64,000 nucleotides of DNA from Pirellulales bacterium (lineage in GTDB: Bacteria > Planctomycetota > Planctomycetia > Pirellulales > JAEUIK01). A model generated the notes under the pieces. It saw nothing but the letters and a program-made list of their open reading frames with translations. It made no database searches and had not been told where the DNA came from. This document shows, one piece after another, positions 7,924 to 16,299 of the stretch; the stretch's first letter is position 1; every line of letters starts with the position of its first letter. A program made the translations under genes and the position numbers. The stretch covers positions 43,852-107,851 of the forward strand of contig JAIBBZ010000018.1 of NCBI GenBank assembly GCA_019694435.1, in the 5' to 3' direction.

Positions 7924-9330
7924 ATGAAGAATGCTTCTTGCCTGGCTTTGTCGGCGGTCGCCTGGCTGGTTCTTGCCGCCGCGCCAGCCGCGGGGGACGA
8001 GCCGGCCCCGGTCAGCTATTGGCGCGAGGTGCGGCCGCTGTTGCAGGTCAAATGCCAGGGTTGCCATCAGCCGGCCCGGCCGCAGGGCGGCGCGGTCGTC
8101 ACATCGGTCGAGGCGCTGCTGCGGCCCGGCGACACCGACCAGCCGGGCGTGGTGCCGGGAAATCCGGATGAGAGCGAACTGATCGCCCAGGTGACCGCCG
8201 CCGAGGGCGAGAAACCGGCCATGCCCAAGGGCGCCGATCCGCTCGCGCCGGCCGAGGTCGACTTGCTGCGCCGCTGGATTGCAGCCGGCGCCGTAGACGA
8301 CACCCCGGCCTTGGCCCGCGATGCGGTCGATGCGGCCCATCCGCCCGTGTACACGCTGCCCCCGGTGATCACGGCGATCGACTTCTCGCCCGACGGCACC
8401 TTGCTGGCGGTTTCCGGCTATCACGAGGTGTTGTTGCACAAGGCCGACGGCAGCGAGCTCGTGGCCCGGCTGGTGGGTTTGGCGGTGCGCATCGAGTCGC
8501 TGGCGTTTTCGCCCGACGGCACGCGGCTGGCCGTCAGCGGCGGGTCGCCGGGGCGGTTTGGCGAGATCCAGATCTGGGACGTCGCCAAGCGTGAGCTGCA
8601 ACACTCGGTCCAGGTCACGTTCGATTCGGTCTACGGCGTGAGCTGGTCGCCCGACGGGACCAAGATCGCCTTTGGCTGCGGCGACAACACGCTCCGCGCG
8701 CTCGATGCGGCCAGCGGCAAGCAGGTGCTGTACCAGGGCGCCCACAACGACTGGGTGCTCGACACCGTGTTTTCCAACGATGCGTCGCACCTGGTTTCGG
8801 TGAGCCGGGACATGTCGATGAAACTCACCGAGGTCGCGACCGAGCGGTTCGTCGACAACATCACGAGCATCACGCCCGGGGCCCTCAAGGGCGGGCTGCA
8901 AACGGTCGATCGCCGGCCGGGCAAGGACGAACTGTTGATTGGCGGTGCCGACGGCGTGCCGAAGCTGTACCAGATGTATCGCACGATGGAGCGGCGGATC
9001 GGCGACGACTACAACTTGATTCGCGCGTTCGAGGCCTTACCCGGCCGGATTTTCGCCGACGAGTTCAACGCCGACGGCAGCAGGTTCGTCGTGGGCGCCA
9101 GCCTCGACGGCGCCGGCGAGGCCCGCGTCTACCAGACCGACGACGGCAAGCTGCTCGCGCGGCTCGAAGGCGTGACCAGCCCGGTTTACACCGTGGCGTT
9201 TCGGCCCGACGGTAAGGTCGTTGCTACGGCGGGCTTCGACGGCCGCGTGCGGTTGAGCGATGCGGAGACGGGATCGCTCGTGCTCGAATTTTTGCCCGTA
9301 CCGCAGACGCCGGCCGTCGCGGGACCCTGA
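7924..9330 (+). CDS. Planctomycete-type cytochrome c (PSCyt1-like) with WD40 propeller
   Basis: 468 residues. A Sec signal peptide (MKNASCLALSAVAWLVLAAA) is followed by a c-type heme site, CQGCH in LLQVKCQGCHQPARPQGG, within a planctomycete cytochrome-like domain (to about residue 115). The remainder holds WD40-like repeats marked by FSPDGTLLAVSG, FSPDGTRLAVSGG, WSPDGTKIAFGCGDNTLRAL and FRPDGKVVATAGFDGRVRL. The protein is exported and probably assembles in the periplasm or paryphoplasm. The DUF1549/DUF1553 protein follows 61 bp or less downstream, a pairing common in this phylum. Biochemical role not established. Confidence 0.88.
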   Translation: MKNASCLALSAVAWLVLAAAPAAGDEPAPVSYWREVRPLLQVKCQGCHQPARPQGGAVVTSVEALLRPGDTDQPGVVPGNPDESELIAQVTAAEGEKPAMPKGADPLAPAEVDLLRRWIAAGAVDDTPALARDAVDAAHPPVYTLPPVITAIDFSPDGTLLAVSGYHEVLLHKADGSELVARLVGLAVRIESLAFSPDGTRLAVSGGSPGRFGEIQIWDVAKRELQHSVQVTFDSVYGVSWSPDGTKIAFGCGDNTLRALDAASGKQVLYQGAHNDWVLDTVFSNDASHLVSVSRDMSMKLTEVATERFVDNITSITPGALKGGLQTVDRRPGKDELLIGGADGVPKLYQMYRTMERRIGDDYNLIRAFEALPGRIFADEFNADGSRFVVGASLDGAGEARVYQTDDGKLLARLEGVTSPVYTVAFRPDGKVVATAGFDGRVRLSDAETGSLVLEFLPVPQTPAVAGP

Positions 9331-9391
9331 TCGCGCCGCACCCGCGAGCGCGTCGCAATAAATGATTCAACCCAACAACGGATGTGAAGTG

Positions 9392-11854
9392 ATGTTGCAC
9401 CGCTCGTGGTTCTGGTTGCTTGCCGCGGCGGCGATCTGCAGTCCGGGCCTGGCAGGCGCCAAAGAGAATTTGCCCGAGGGAGCGGCGGTCGTGCGGCTCG
9501 ACGTGCAACCGGCGTCGATCCAGCTTGGCAACCGCTACGACTACGCCCAACTGCTGGTGTTCGGCGAGTTGACCAACGGCCAGCGGCTCGACGTGACGCG
9601 AATGGTCGACGTGCAGGCCGCGCCCGCCGAGTTGGTCACCGTCTCGGAGCGCGGGCTGGTGCGTCCGGCGCACGACGGCGCGGGCGAGTTGCGCTTGCGG
9701 CTGGCCGGTCTGGAGATTGGGGTGCCGGTCACCGTCGCCGGGACGCAGGCAGCCTACACGGTCAGCTTCGTGCAGGACGTGATGCCGGCCATGTCGAAGC
9801 TGGGCTGCAATGCCGGCACCTGCCACGGCGCGAAGGACGGCAAGAACGGTTTCAAGATGAGCCTGCGCGGCTATGACCCGGTGTACGACCATCGCGCGCT
9901 GACCGACGACCTCGCCGGGCGGCGATTCAATCGGGCCGTGCCCGAGCAGAGCCTGATGTTGCTGAAGCCGGCCGGCGGGGTGCCGCACGTCGGCGGCGTG
10001 AAGATGCACGAAGGCGAACCGCATTACGAAATTCTGCGCGCCTGGATCGCCCAAGGCGTGAAGCTCGACCAGGGCGCGCCGCGGGTGGCCCGGATCGAGC
10101 TGGCCCCACAGAACCCGATGATCGCGCTGCCGGGCATGAGCCAGCAGATGCGCGTGCTGGCGACGTACAGCGACGGGCGCGTGCGCGACGTCACGGCCGA
10201 GGCCTTTGTCGCCAGCAGCCTGACCGAAAAGCTCGACGTCGACGCGACGGGCCTGGCCACGGCCGTGCGCCGCGGCGAGGCAGCGGTGCTGGCCCGGTAT
10301 GAAGGGGCCTATGCCTCGACCATCGTCACGGTGATGGGCGACCGCGAACAGTTCGTCTGGCAGGAAACGCCCGAGTACACCTGGGTCGACACGCTCGTCT
10401 ACGACAAGCTCAAGCGGATCAAGGTGCAGCCGTCCGAAGTTTGCAGCGACGAAGACTTCGCGCGGCGCGTGTATCTCGACGTGACGGGCATCCCGCCCGC
10501 TCCCGAGGTGCTGCAGGAGTTCTTGAGCGACGCCCGCCCGAGCCGCGAGAAGCGCGACGCGCTGGTCGACCGGCTGGTCGGCAGCGCCGATTACGTCGAG
10601 CATTGGACCAACAAGTGGTCGGACCTGCTGATGGTCAACCGCAAGTTCCTGAGCGTGAAGGGGGCGTGGGCCCTGCGCAACTGGATTCGCGAGGCGATCG
10701 CCGCCAACGTGCCCTACGACCAGTTCGCCTACCAGGTGCTGACGGCCAGCGGCTCGACGTTTGAGAACCCGCCCAGCGCCTATTTGCGCACGCTGCGCGA
10801 AGCCGACGCCGCGATGGAAAACTCGACGCAGTTGTTCCTCGGCGTGCGGTTCAACTGCAACAAGTGTCACGATCACCCGTTCGAACGCTGGACGCAGAAG
10901 CAGTATTACGACCTGGCGGCGTATTTCGTGCAGGTCGGCCGCAAGCCCGGCAACGTCCAGGACGAAGAAGTGATCTTCGACGTGCACTCCGGTGAGATGA
11001 CCAATCCGCTCTCGGGCCAGGTGGTGCCGCCGTCGTTTCCCTACGCGCACGACGACGTGTTGCCGGCCACGGCCAGTCGCCGCGAGCAGTTTGCCCACTG
11101 GGTGATCTCGCCGCAGAACCAGTATTTCGCCACCAGCTTCGTGAACCGCATTTGGAGCTATCTGCTCGGCGTGGGGCTGATCGAGCCGGTCGACGATATT
11201 CGCGCCGGTAACCCGCCGAGCAATCCCGAGTTGCTGCACCGGCTGACGGGCGAGTTTGTCGCCCACGGCTTCGACGTGCAGCACTTGATCCGGCTGATCT
11301 GCAAGTCGCGTGTTTACCAGCACGCGGTCGCGACGAACGCCTGGAACGACGACGACGAGATCAACTATTCGCATGCGCTGGCCCGACGGCTGTCGGCCGA
11401 GACACTCTACGACGCGATTCAGGTGGCCACGGGCACGCAACGCAAGCTGCCCGGCGTGCCCAACGGCTTCCGCGCGGCACAACTGCCCGACTCGGCCGTC
11501 GAGCTGCCCGGCGGATTTCTCGACGTGTTCGGCAAGCCGCCGCGCGAAAGCGCCTGCGAGTGCGAACGCGCCTCGGGCGTGGTGCTGGGCCAGGCGTTGA
11601 CCTTGGTCAACGGTCCGATCATCGCCGACGCGATTGCCGATCCGAACAATCGCATCACGACCATCGTGCAGTCCCAAAACGACAACGCGGCGGTCGTCGA
11701 CGCGCTGTTCGTATCGATCTTGTGCCGGCACGCGCGGCCGGACGAGGTGGCAACCGGCGTGCAGGCGATCGGCGAGGCACCCAGCCGGCTGGAAGGCGCG
11801 CAAGACCTGGCGTGGGCCCTGATCAACAGCCCGGCGTTCTTGTTCAATCACTAG
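9392..11854 (+). CDS. Secreted DUF1549/DUF1553 (PSD1-type) protein with cytochrome-like heme sites
   Basis: About 820 residues. Order: signal peptide (LHRSWFWLLAAAAICSPGLA), BIG2-like Ig domain, a C-x3-CH site in GCNAGTCHGAKDGKNGFK, a second Ig-like domain (about residues 240-315), the DUF1549 region (YVEHWTNKWSDLLMVN), a CxxCH site in FNCNKCHDHPFERW, and the C-terminal DUF1553/PSD1 block (FVNRIWSYLLGVGLIEPVDD). An in-frame ATG at 9362 adds ten residues before the signal; 9392 puts the signal at the terminus and is preferred, though neither has a strong ribosome-binding site. Very abundant family in planctomycetes, function unknown. The DUF1501 partner that often accompanies it is not seen here. 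Confidence 0.88.
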   Translation: MLHRSWFWLLAAAAICSPGLAGAKENLPEGAAVVRLDVQPASIQLGNRYDYAQLLVFGELTNGQRLDVTRMVDVQAAPAELVTVSERGLVRPAHDGAGELRLRLAGLEIGVPVTVAGTQAAYTVSFVQDVMPAMSKLGCNAGTCHGAKDGKNGFKMSLRGYDPVYDHRALTDDLAGRRFNRAVPEQSLMLLKPAGGVPHVGGVKMHEGEPHYEILRAWIAQGVKLDQGAPRVARIELAPQNPMIALPGMSQQMRVLATYSDGRVRDVTAEAFVASSLTEKLDVDATGLATAVRRGEAAVLARYEGAYASTIVTVMGDREQFVWQETPEYTWVDTLVYDKLKRIKVQPSEVCSDEDFARRVYLDVTGIPPAPEVLQEFLSDARPSREKRDALVDRLVGSADYVEHWTNKWSDLLMVNRKFLSVKGAWALRNWIREAIAANVPYDQFAYQVLTASGSTFENPPSAYLRTLREADAAMENSTQLFLGVRFNCNKCHDHPFERWTQKQYYDLAAYFVQVGRKPGNVQDEEVIFDVHSGEMTNPLSGQVVPPSFPYAHDDVLPATASRREQFAHWVISPQNQYFATSFVNRIWSYLLGVGLIEPVDDIRAGNPPSNPELLHRLTGEFVAHGFDVQHLIRLICKSRVYQHAVATNAWNDDDEINYSHALARRLSAETLYDAIQVATGTQRKLPGVPNGFRAAQLPDSAVELPGGFLDVFGKPPRESACECERASGVVLGQALTLVNGPIIADAIADPNNRITTIVQSQNDNAAVVDALFVSILCRHARPDEVATGVQAIGEAPSRLEGAQDLAWALINSPAFLFNH

Positions 11855-11872
11855 CAACGCGAGCGGCGCGCC

Positions 11873-13384
11873 ATGCGCGAAGAAGCAGGGCCCGTCGAAG
11901 CAGGGCCCGTCGCTCGGCCCGGCGGGGCCAGTTCCGGGCGCGCCTGGTGGCTGGTCGCCGCGGCGGTGCCGCTGATCTTGTGCGCCGGCAAACTCGAACT
12001 CGATCTGTGGCACGACGAAATCCACACGATCGTGTTTTACGCCTCGCGGCCGGCCGCTGAAATCGTCCGCGACTACTCCGCGCCCAACAATCACGTTCTG
12101 TACACGCTTTGCCTCGCGCCCTGGACGCGCGTCTCGCTCGTCGAGCCTTGGCTGCGGGTGCCTTCGCTCGCGTGTGCAGTCGCGACGCTCGTGCTCGTCT
12201 ATCGGCTCGGGCTGCGCGTCGCCGGGCGCGCGGCGGCACTCCTGGCGACGTCGCTCTTGGGCCTGACGTTGATGTTCCTGGTCCACGTCATGCAGGTACG
12301 CGGCTATGGGCTGTCGATGGCGCTCGTGGCGGCGCTTGCGCTCTTGGCCGTCGGCGCTCCCGACTCGTCGCGATTGCGACGCGTGCTCGTGGTTCTGCTC
12401 GCGGCGGCGGCCGTGTACACGATTCCGACAAATGCCTTGTTCGTCGCGGCCCTCGGTGCCGCGGCCGGTGCCTTGGTGCTGTCGCGAGCCGGCTGGCGGA
12501 GCGCCGCGTCCGCCGCGGCGGTCTGGGGCGGAGGCCTGGCGTTGGGCCTGGCCTGTTATGCGCCGGTGTGGCAACAGCTTCTCGAACATTCGCGCGACGC
12601 ACCGTCTGCCAAGCCCGAGGCGGTGCTGCGGCTGGCGGGCCGCTTCTTCTGGGCCGCGGGACACGATAGTTGGCCGCTGGCAATTTGCGCGGCGCTGTTG
12701 TTGCCGTGGTGGCTGCGGCCACTGCGCCGGCGACCGTCGGAGATCGGTGCCTACCTGGGCCTGGCGGCTGCGGTCCTATTGCCCTGGGCGGCTTGCATGG
12801 TCGCGCGCACCACGCCGTTCGAACGCAACTTCACTCCGCTGTTGCCGGTGCTGGCAGTGCTCGTGGCCGCGCCGCTCTCGGGCTTGGCCGGCTTCGTCGA
12901 GCGGCGCTGGCCGCGCGCGGCGTCGACCGTCGTCCCTGTGGTGGCGGTTGCCGTGCCGCTGGTGTTGCTGCTGCCGGCGGTTTGGCTCTATCCGTCGCGG
13001 CTGGCCGCAGCGTGTCGGCGGGGCTTTGCCCAGGACGGCTATTACAACTATTACGCGGCCAACTACCGGCCCCGCGACGTGGTAACGGCGCTGGCCGGAG
13101 AGCTCGCCGGAGCGCAGGCAGATCGAGACTACGCGATCTATTTCACGGACGAGGACCAGACCAACCTGGTCTATTATTTGAATCGAGCCGGCGTGCCGGA
13201 GCAGCGCGTGGCAACGCCCGCGGCGCTCCCGCGCCTCTTCGCGATCGTCTCGCCGCGCCCGGATCATGCACAGTGGTCCGCGCGGTTTCACCTCGACCGC
13301 GGCACCCTGGATCGTATGTGGCTCATTCGCGATACCGGGTACTATCGCCTGTTGTCAACCGGTGCTCCCACCCGCGCTCCGTGA
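11873..13384 (+). CDS. GT-C superfamily membrane glycosyltransferase (GT39/ArnT-like)
   Basis: A 503-residue protein with about ten hydrophobic segments. The first extracytoplasmic loop carries LELDLWHDEIHTIVFY, where the D/E pair fits the catalytic acidic residues of lipid-phosphate-sugar-dependent GT-C glycosyltransferases (GT39/ArnT/PMT-like). A soluble C-terminal part contains YYNYYAANYRPRDVV. It would transfer a sugar from a polyprenyl-phosphate carrier to a lipid or protein at the outer face of the membrane. The N-terminus begins with a duplicated pentapeptide (EAGPV twice) and is not conserved-looking, so the true start could be later. Substrate unknown. Confidence 0.72.
   Translation: MREEAGPVEAGPVARPGGASSGRAWWLVAAAVPLILCAGKLELDLWHDEIHTIVFYASRPAAEIVRDYSAPNNHVLYTLCLAPWTRVSLVEPWLRVPSLACAVATLVLVYRLGLRVAGRAAALLATSLLGLTLMFLVHVMQVRGYGLSMALVAALALLAVGAPDSSRLRRVLVVLLAAAAVYTIPTNALFVAALGAAAGALVLSRAGWRSAASAAAVWGGGLALGLACYAPVWQQLLEHSRDAPSAKPEAVLRLAGRFFWAAGHDSWPLAICAALLLPWWLRPLRRRPSEIGAYLGLAAAVLLPWAACMVARTTPFERNFTPLLPVLAVLVAAPLSGLAGFVERRWPRAASTVVPVVAVAVPLVLLLPAVWLYPSRLAAACRRGFAQDGYYNYYAANYRPRDVVTALAGELAGAQADRDYAIYFTDEDQTNLVYYLNRAGVPEQRVATPAALPRLFAIVSPRPDHAQWSARFHLDRGTLDRMWLIRDTGYYRLLSTGAPTRAP
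11882..11911 (+). repeat. 15-bp perfect tandem duplication
   Basis: GAAGCAGGGCCCGTC occurs twice back to back at the start of the membrane glycosyltransferase gene, adding EAGPV twice in frame. A small slippage-type duplication with no visible effect on the reading frame. Confidence 0.9.
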
Positions 13385-13490
13385 GCGGACGATGCGGTCA
13401 TTAGTCGCGGCTTGTCAAGCCGGCGGCGACACCCAACAATGCACGGCAAGTTCCGCGACCCCTGATAGCACTCATGCACCGGCCGGCCGC

Positions 13491-14300
13491 ATGCGCGAAT
13501 TCTTCTTCGGTCTGAACACTAGCACGATCCAGCCCGCCGGGTTGCTGGACAAGATCCGCATGACCGCCGCGGCGGGCTACGACGCGATCGAGCTGTGGAT
13601 CAACGACGTCGAGAAATACGTCGCCGAGGGCCACGCCGTGGCCGACGTCCGCAAGGCGCTCGACGATGCGGGCCTGATGCGTCCCAGCATGATCTCGCTG
13701 CGCGACTGGTGCGAGCCCGACGAGGTGAAGTTTCAACAAGCTCTCGAGGCGGCCAAGCGCCGGCTCGACACGGCCCGCGAATTGGGCGTCAAGCGCATCG
13801 TGGCCGGGCCGCCGCGCGAGGTAGTGCCGTTGGAGTTGGCCGTGAAGCGCTATGGCCAGTTGCTCGACGTGAGTGTCGACCGCGGCGTGCCGGCCTCGGT
13901 CGAGTTCCTGGGCTTCGTCGACGGGATCAATACGCTCGAGGATGCCTGGGCGATTTGCGCTGGCGCGGCTCGCGCCGAGGGCACCATCACGCCCGACATC
14001 TGGCACATGTTTCGCGGCGGTTCGCGGCTCGAGACGCTCGATTCGATTCCGGCCGATCATCTATCCGTGTTTCATTGGAACGATTGCCCAGCCGAACCTC
14101 CCCGCGAGCAGCAGACCGACTCGCACCGCGTCTATCCCGGCGATGGCATCTACCCGATCAAGCAAGTGGCCGAGAAGCTGCGGGCCAAGAACTGGCACTG
14201 GGTGCTCTCGCTCGAGTTGTTCAATCCGAGCTACTGGGCCCAGGACCTGCGCGAAGTGGCCCGCATCGGCTTGGAAAAGATGAAAGCGAGCGTCGGCTAG
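13491..14300 (+). CDS. Sugar phosphate isomerase/epimerase-like (AP endonuclease 2 family TIM barrel)
   Basis: 269 residues with a xylose-isomerase-like TIM-barrel pattern: a first strand FFFGLNTSTIQPAG, a helix, GYDAIELWINDVEKY, VKRIVAGPP, ASVEFLGFVDG, PDIWHMFRGG, FHWNDCPAEPP, and a final HWVLSLELFNPSYW. Family members coordinate a divalent metal through Glu, Asp and His at strand ends, and E in SVEF, D in PDIWH, H in FHWND and E in SLELF fit. The frame is open further upstream, to 13266, but that part overlaps the preceding gene. The ATG at 13491 begins directly at the first barrel strand. Substrate unknown (inosose, hexulose or similar). Confidence 0.82.
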   Translation: MREFFFGLNTSTIQPAGLLDKIRMTAAAGYDAIELWINDVEKYVAEGHAVADVRKALDDAGLMRPSMISLRDWCEPDEVKFQQALEAAKRRLDTARELGVKRIVAGPPREVVPLELAVKRYGQLLDVSVDRGVPASVEFLGFVDGINTLEDAWAICAGAARAEGTITPDIWHMFRGGSRLETLDSIPADHLSVFHWNDCPAEPPREQQTDSHRVYPGDGIYPIKQVAEKLRAKNWHWVLSLELFNPSYWAQDLREVARIGLEKMKASVG

Positions 14301-14307
14301 AGCAGGT

Positions 14308-14330
14308 TCAATCCGAGGGACTCGGGTTGA
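14308..14330 (+). terminator. Terminator-like hairpin after the isomerase gene
   Basis: TCAATCCGAG, a three-base loop, then CTCGGGTTGA gives a 10-bp stem (one G-T pair) starting 8 nt after the stop codon. No T-tract follows, so it may only stabilise the 3' end or weakly separate this gene from the ABC transporter genes. Confidence 0.4.
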
Positions 14331-14393
14331 TTCACCACGCGCAGCCGACCGCCCCCGAAACGACGGGGCCAAGTGACCGCGAACCGAGAAGAC

Positions 14394-15293
14394 ATGGCAA
14401 AGCCGTTTGTGCTCACCGAGGCGCTGACGAAGCGCTACGGCTCGTTGACCGCCCTGGTCGACTGCAGCCTCGACGTGCAGGCCGGCGAAGTGTACGGCTT
14501 GCTCGGGCCCAACGGCTCGGGCAAGACCACGCTGATTCGCCTCCTGCTAGGCTTTCTGCAGCCCACGTCGGGACATGCCTGGATCGACGGCTTGGACTGC
14601 TACCACGACAGCGTGGCTGTGCACGAACGTACCGCATATCTACCCGGCGACGCGCGGTTGTTTCCCCAAATGCGGGGCACCGACGTGCTGCGTTTTTTTG
14701 CCCAGGTGCGGCCCGGTACCGACTACCACCGGGCCGTGGCCATGGCCGAGCGGCTCAAACTCGACCTGTCGCGGCAAGTGGCCAACTGTTCGACCGGCAT
14801 GCGGCAAAAGCTGGCCCTGGCCGCGGTGTTGGCCAGCGACTGCGCGCTGGTGATCCTCGATGAACCAACCGCCAATCTCGACCCCAGCGTGCGCAGCGAG
14901 GTGCTCTTGCTCGTGGCCGAGGCCAAGGCCGCGGGGCGGACCGTGATCTTCTCGTCGCACGTGCTGTCGGAGACCGAGCAGGTGTGCGACCGTGTGGCGA
15001 TTCTGCGTTTCGGCCAGCTCGTGCACACGCAGGTCATTTCGCAGTTGCGCAGGCAACACCGGATTCGCGCGCGATTGACCGGCGCCTTGCCGCCGCCGCC
15101 GGAGAATCTGGCCGAAGGCCTGCACGTGGAAACGGGGCCCGGCGGCCGGCTGACGATCGAAACGCCCGGCGAATTGCGGCCGCTGCTCGGATGGCTGGCG
15201 ACGCTGCCGATGGATGAGGTCCAGATCGAGCCGGTCGGATTGCAGGCGATTTACGATCGCTATCACAACTTCGCGGCCGAGAGCGTCGCATGA
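14394..15293 (+). CDS. ABC transporter ATP-binding protein (ABC-2 type)
   Basis: A 299-residue ATPase with Walker A GLLGPNGSGKTTLIRL, ABC signature in NCSTGMRQKLALA (variant of LSGGQ), Walker B LVILDEPTANLDPS and the switch histidine in VIFSSHVLSETEQ. A C-terminal extension of about 80 residues has no clear motif. It pairs with the permease that starts inside its last codons (ATGA overlap), so the two are translationally coupled and likely form one exporter. An alternative GTG at 14373 would add seven residues; the ATG at 14394 has GAGAAG just upstream. Substrate unknown. Confidence 0.9.
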   Translation: MAKPFVLTEALTKRYGSLTALVDCSLDVQAGEVYGLLGPNGSGKTTLIRLLLGFLQPTSGHAWIDGLDCYHDSVAVHERTAYLPGDARLFPQMRGTDVLRFFAQVRPGTDYHRAVAMAERLKLDLSRQVANCSTGMRQKLALAAVLASDCALVILDEPTANLDPSVRSEVLLLVAEAKAAGRTVIFSSHVLSETEQVCDRVAILRFGQLVHTQVISQLRRQHRIRARLTGALPPPPENLAEGLHVETGPGGRLTIETPGELRPLLGWLATLPMDEVQIEPVGLQAIYDRYHNFAAESVA

Positions 15294-16126
15294 ACCGTGC
15301 ATTGTGGACCAAGGGGCTGATCGAGGCCCGGCTGCTGCTGGGCAGCCTGATCCTGTTGATGTTCGTATTCAACTGGATCTTCGTGTGGATCACGAGCAAG
15401 GTCGAGCTGAAAGCGCTGCACACCTTTCTGCGGGCCCTGCCTCCCGAGATGACCGGTTTGATCGGCGTATCGATCGACGAAGTCGCGACGGTGGCCGGGC
15501 GGATCGCGCTGGCCTACATCGATCCGGTCGTGCTGGTCGTCGCGGCCATCTGGGGTATCGCGCGCGGCTCCGACGTCGTCGCCGGCGAAATCAACCGGGG
15601 GACGATGGAAATGCTGCTGGCACAGCCGCTACGGCGAGCGCAGATTCTCATCGTGCCTTCGATCATCACGCTTTGCGGGGCCGTGCTGTTGTCGTGCGTT
15701 GCCTGGTTGGGTACGACGGCCGGCATCCTCACGGTGAGCCTGGGCGAAAACCTCTCGCCGGTGCCCTACCTGATCGCGGCGACCAACCTGTTCGCGCTGA
15801 TCTTGTTCGTCGCCGGAGTGTGCACGTTCTTGTCGAGCTGGGACAGCTATCGTTGGCGCACGATCGGAATCATGGGCGGCTTTTACATCATCTCGCTGGT
15901 CATGGAAGTGATGAGCAAGTCGGTGCCTGCCTTGAAGTGGCTGCGCTACCTGTCGTTTCTTGGCGCTTACGAGCCGCAAGTGTTGGTGACGACCTGGCAA
16001 CGCGCGCCGGCCGAGGCCTGGGCCGCCGCCGGGCAGTACAACGCCATACTCGCGGGGATCGGCCTGGCGGGCTTCGTCGCCGCGTTGGCCGTGTTCACCC
16101 GCCGCGACGTGCCTGCGCCGCTCTGA
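15290..16126 (+). CDS. ABC-2 type transporter permease
   Basis: 278 residues with about six hydrophobic segments, including LLLGSLILLMFVFNWIFVWI, VLVVAAIWGIARGSDVVAGE and a C-terminal GIGLAGFVAALAVF. The segment VVAGEINRGTMEMLLAQPL is the hallmark of ABC-2 permeases (GE-x-x-x-GT-x-x-x-LL). The start codon overlaps the stop of the ATPase gene by four bases, indicating coupled synthesis. The pair would export a drug, lipid or polymer, which cannot be specified. Confidence 0.87.
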   Translation: MNRALWTKGLIEARLLLGSLILLMFVFNWIFVWITSKVELKALHTFLRALPPEMTGLIGVSIDEVATVAGRIALAYIDPVVLVVAAIWGIARGSDVVAGEINRGTMEMLLAQPLRRAQILIVPSIITLCGAVLLSCVAWLGTTAGILTVSLGENLSPVPYLIAATNLFALILFVAGVCTFLSSWDSYRWRTIGIMGGFYIISLVMEVMSKSVPALKWLRYLSFLGAYEPQVLVTTWQRAPAEAWAAAGQYNAILAGIGLAGFVAALAVFTRRDVPAPL

Positions 16127-16299
16127 TGCCTGAGCGGCGGCGATGGAGGGGGCCGCACGCCGACGCGTCGCGGGAATCCCGGCGGGGGGTGAGGCTGCAT
16201 AGCCAGCGGCGGACGAAAGGTCCATAATAACCGCAGCTATGCCGAGCGGGGGCCGGTCTCGGCAGCCACGCCTAGCCTCAGTTCAAGTCAGGACGCGCC

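Noticed and set aside
7450..8901. Long minus-strand frame including the ISAs1-like fragment
   Set aside because: Only the portion at about 7504-7860 resembles a transposase; the rest is antisense to the cytochrome-WD40 gene.
9224..12664. 1146-codon minus-strand open frame
   Set aside because: Antisense to the DUF1549/DUF1553 gene and its neighbours, whose motifs are clear; no domain or signal visible in the antisense product.
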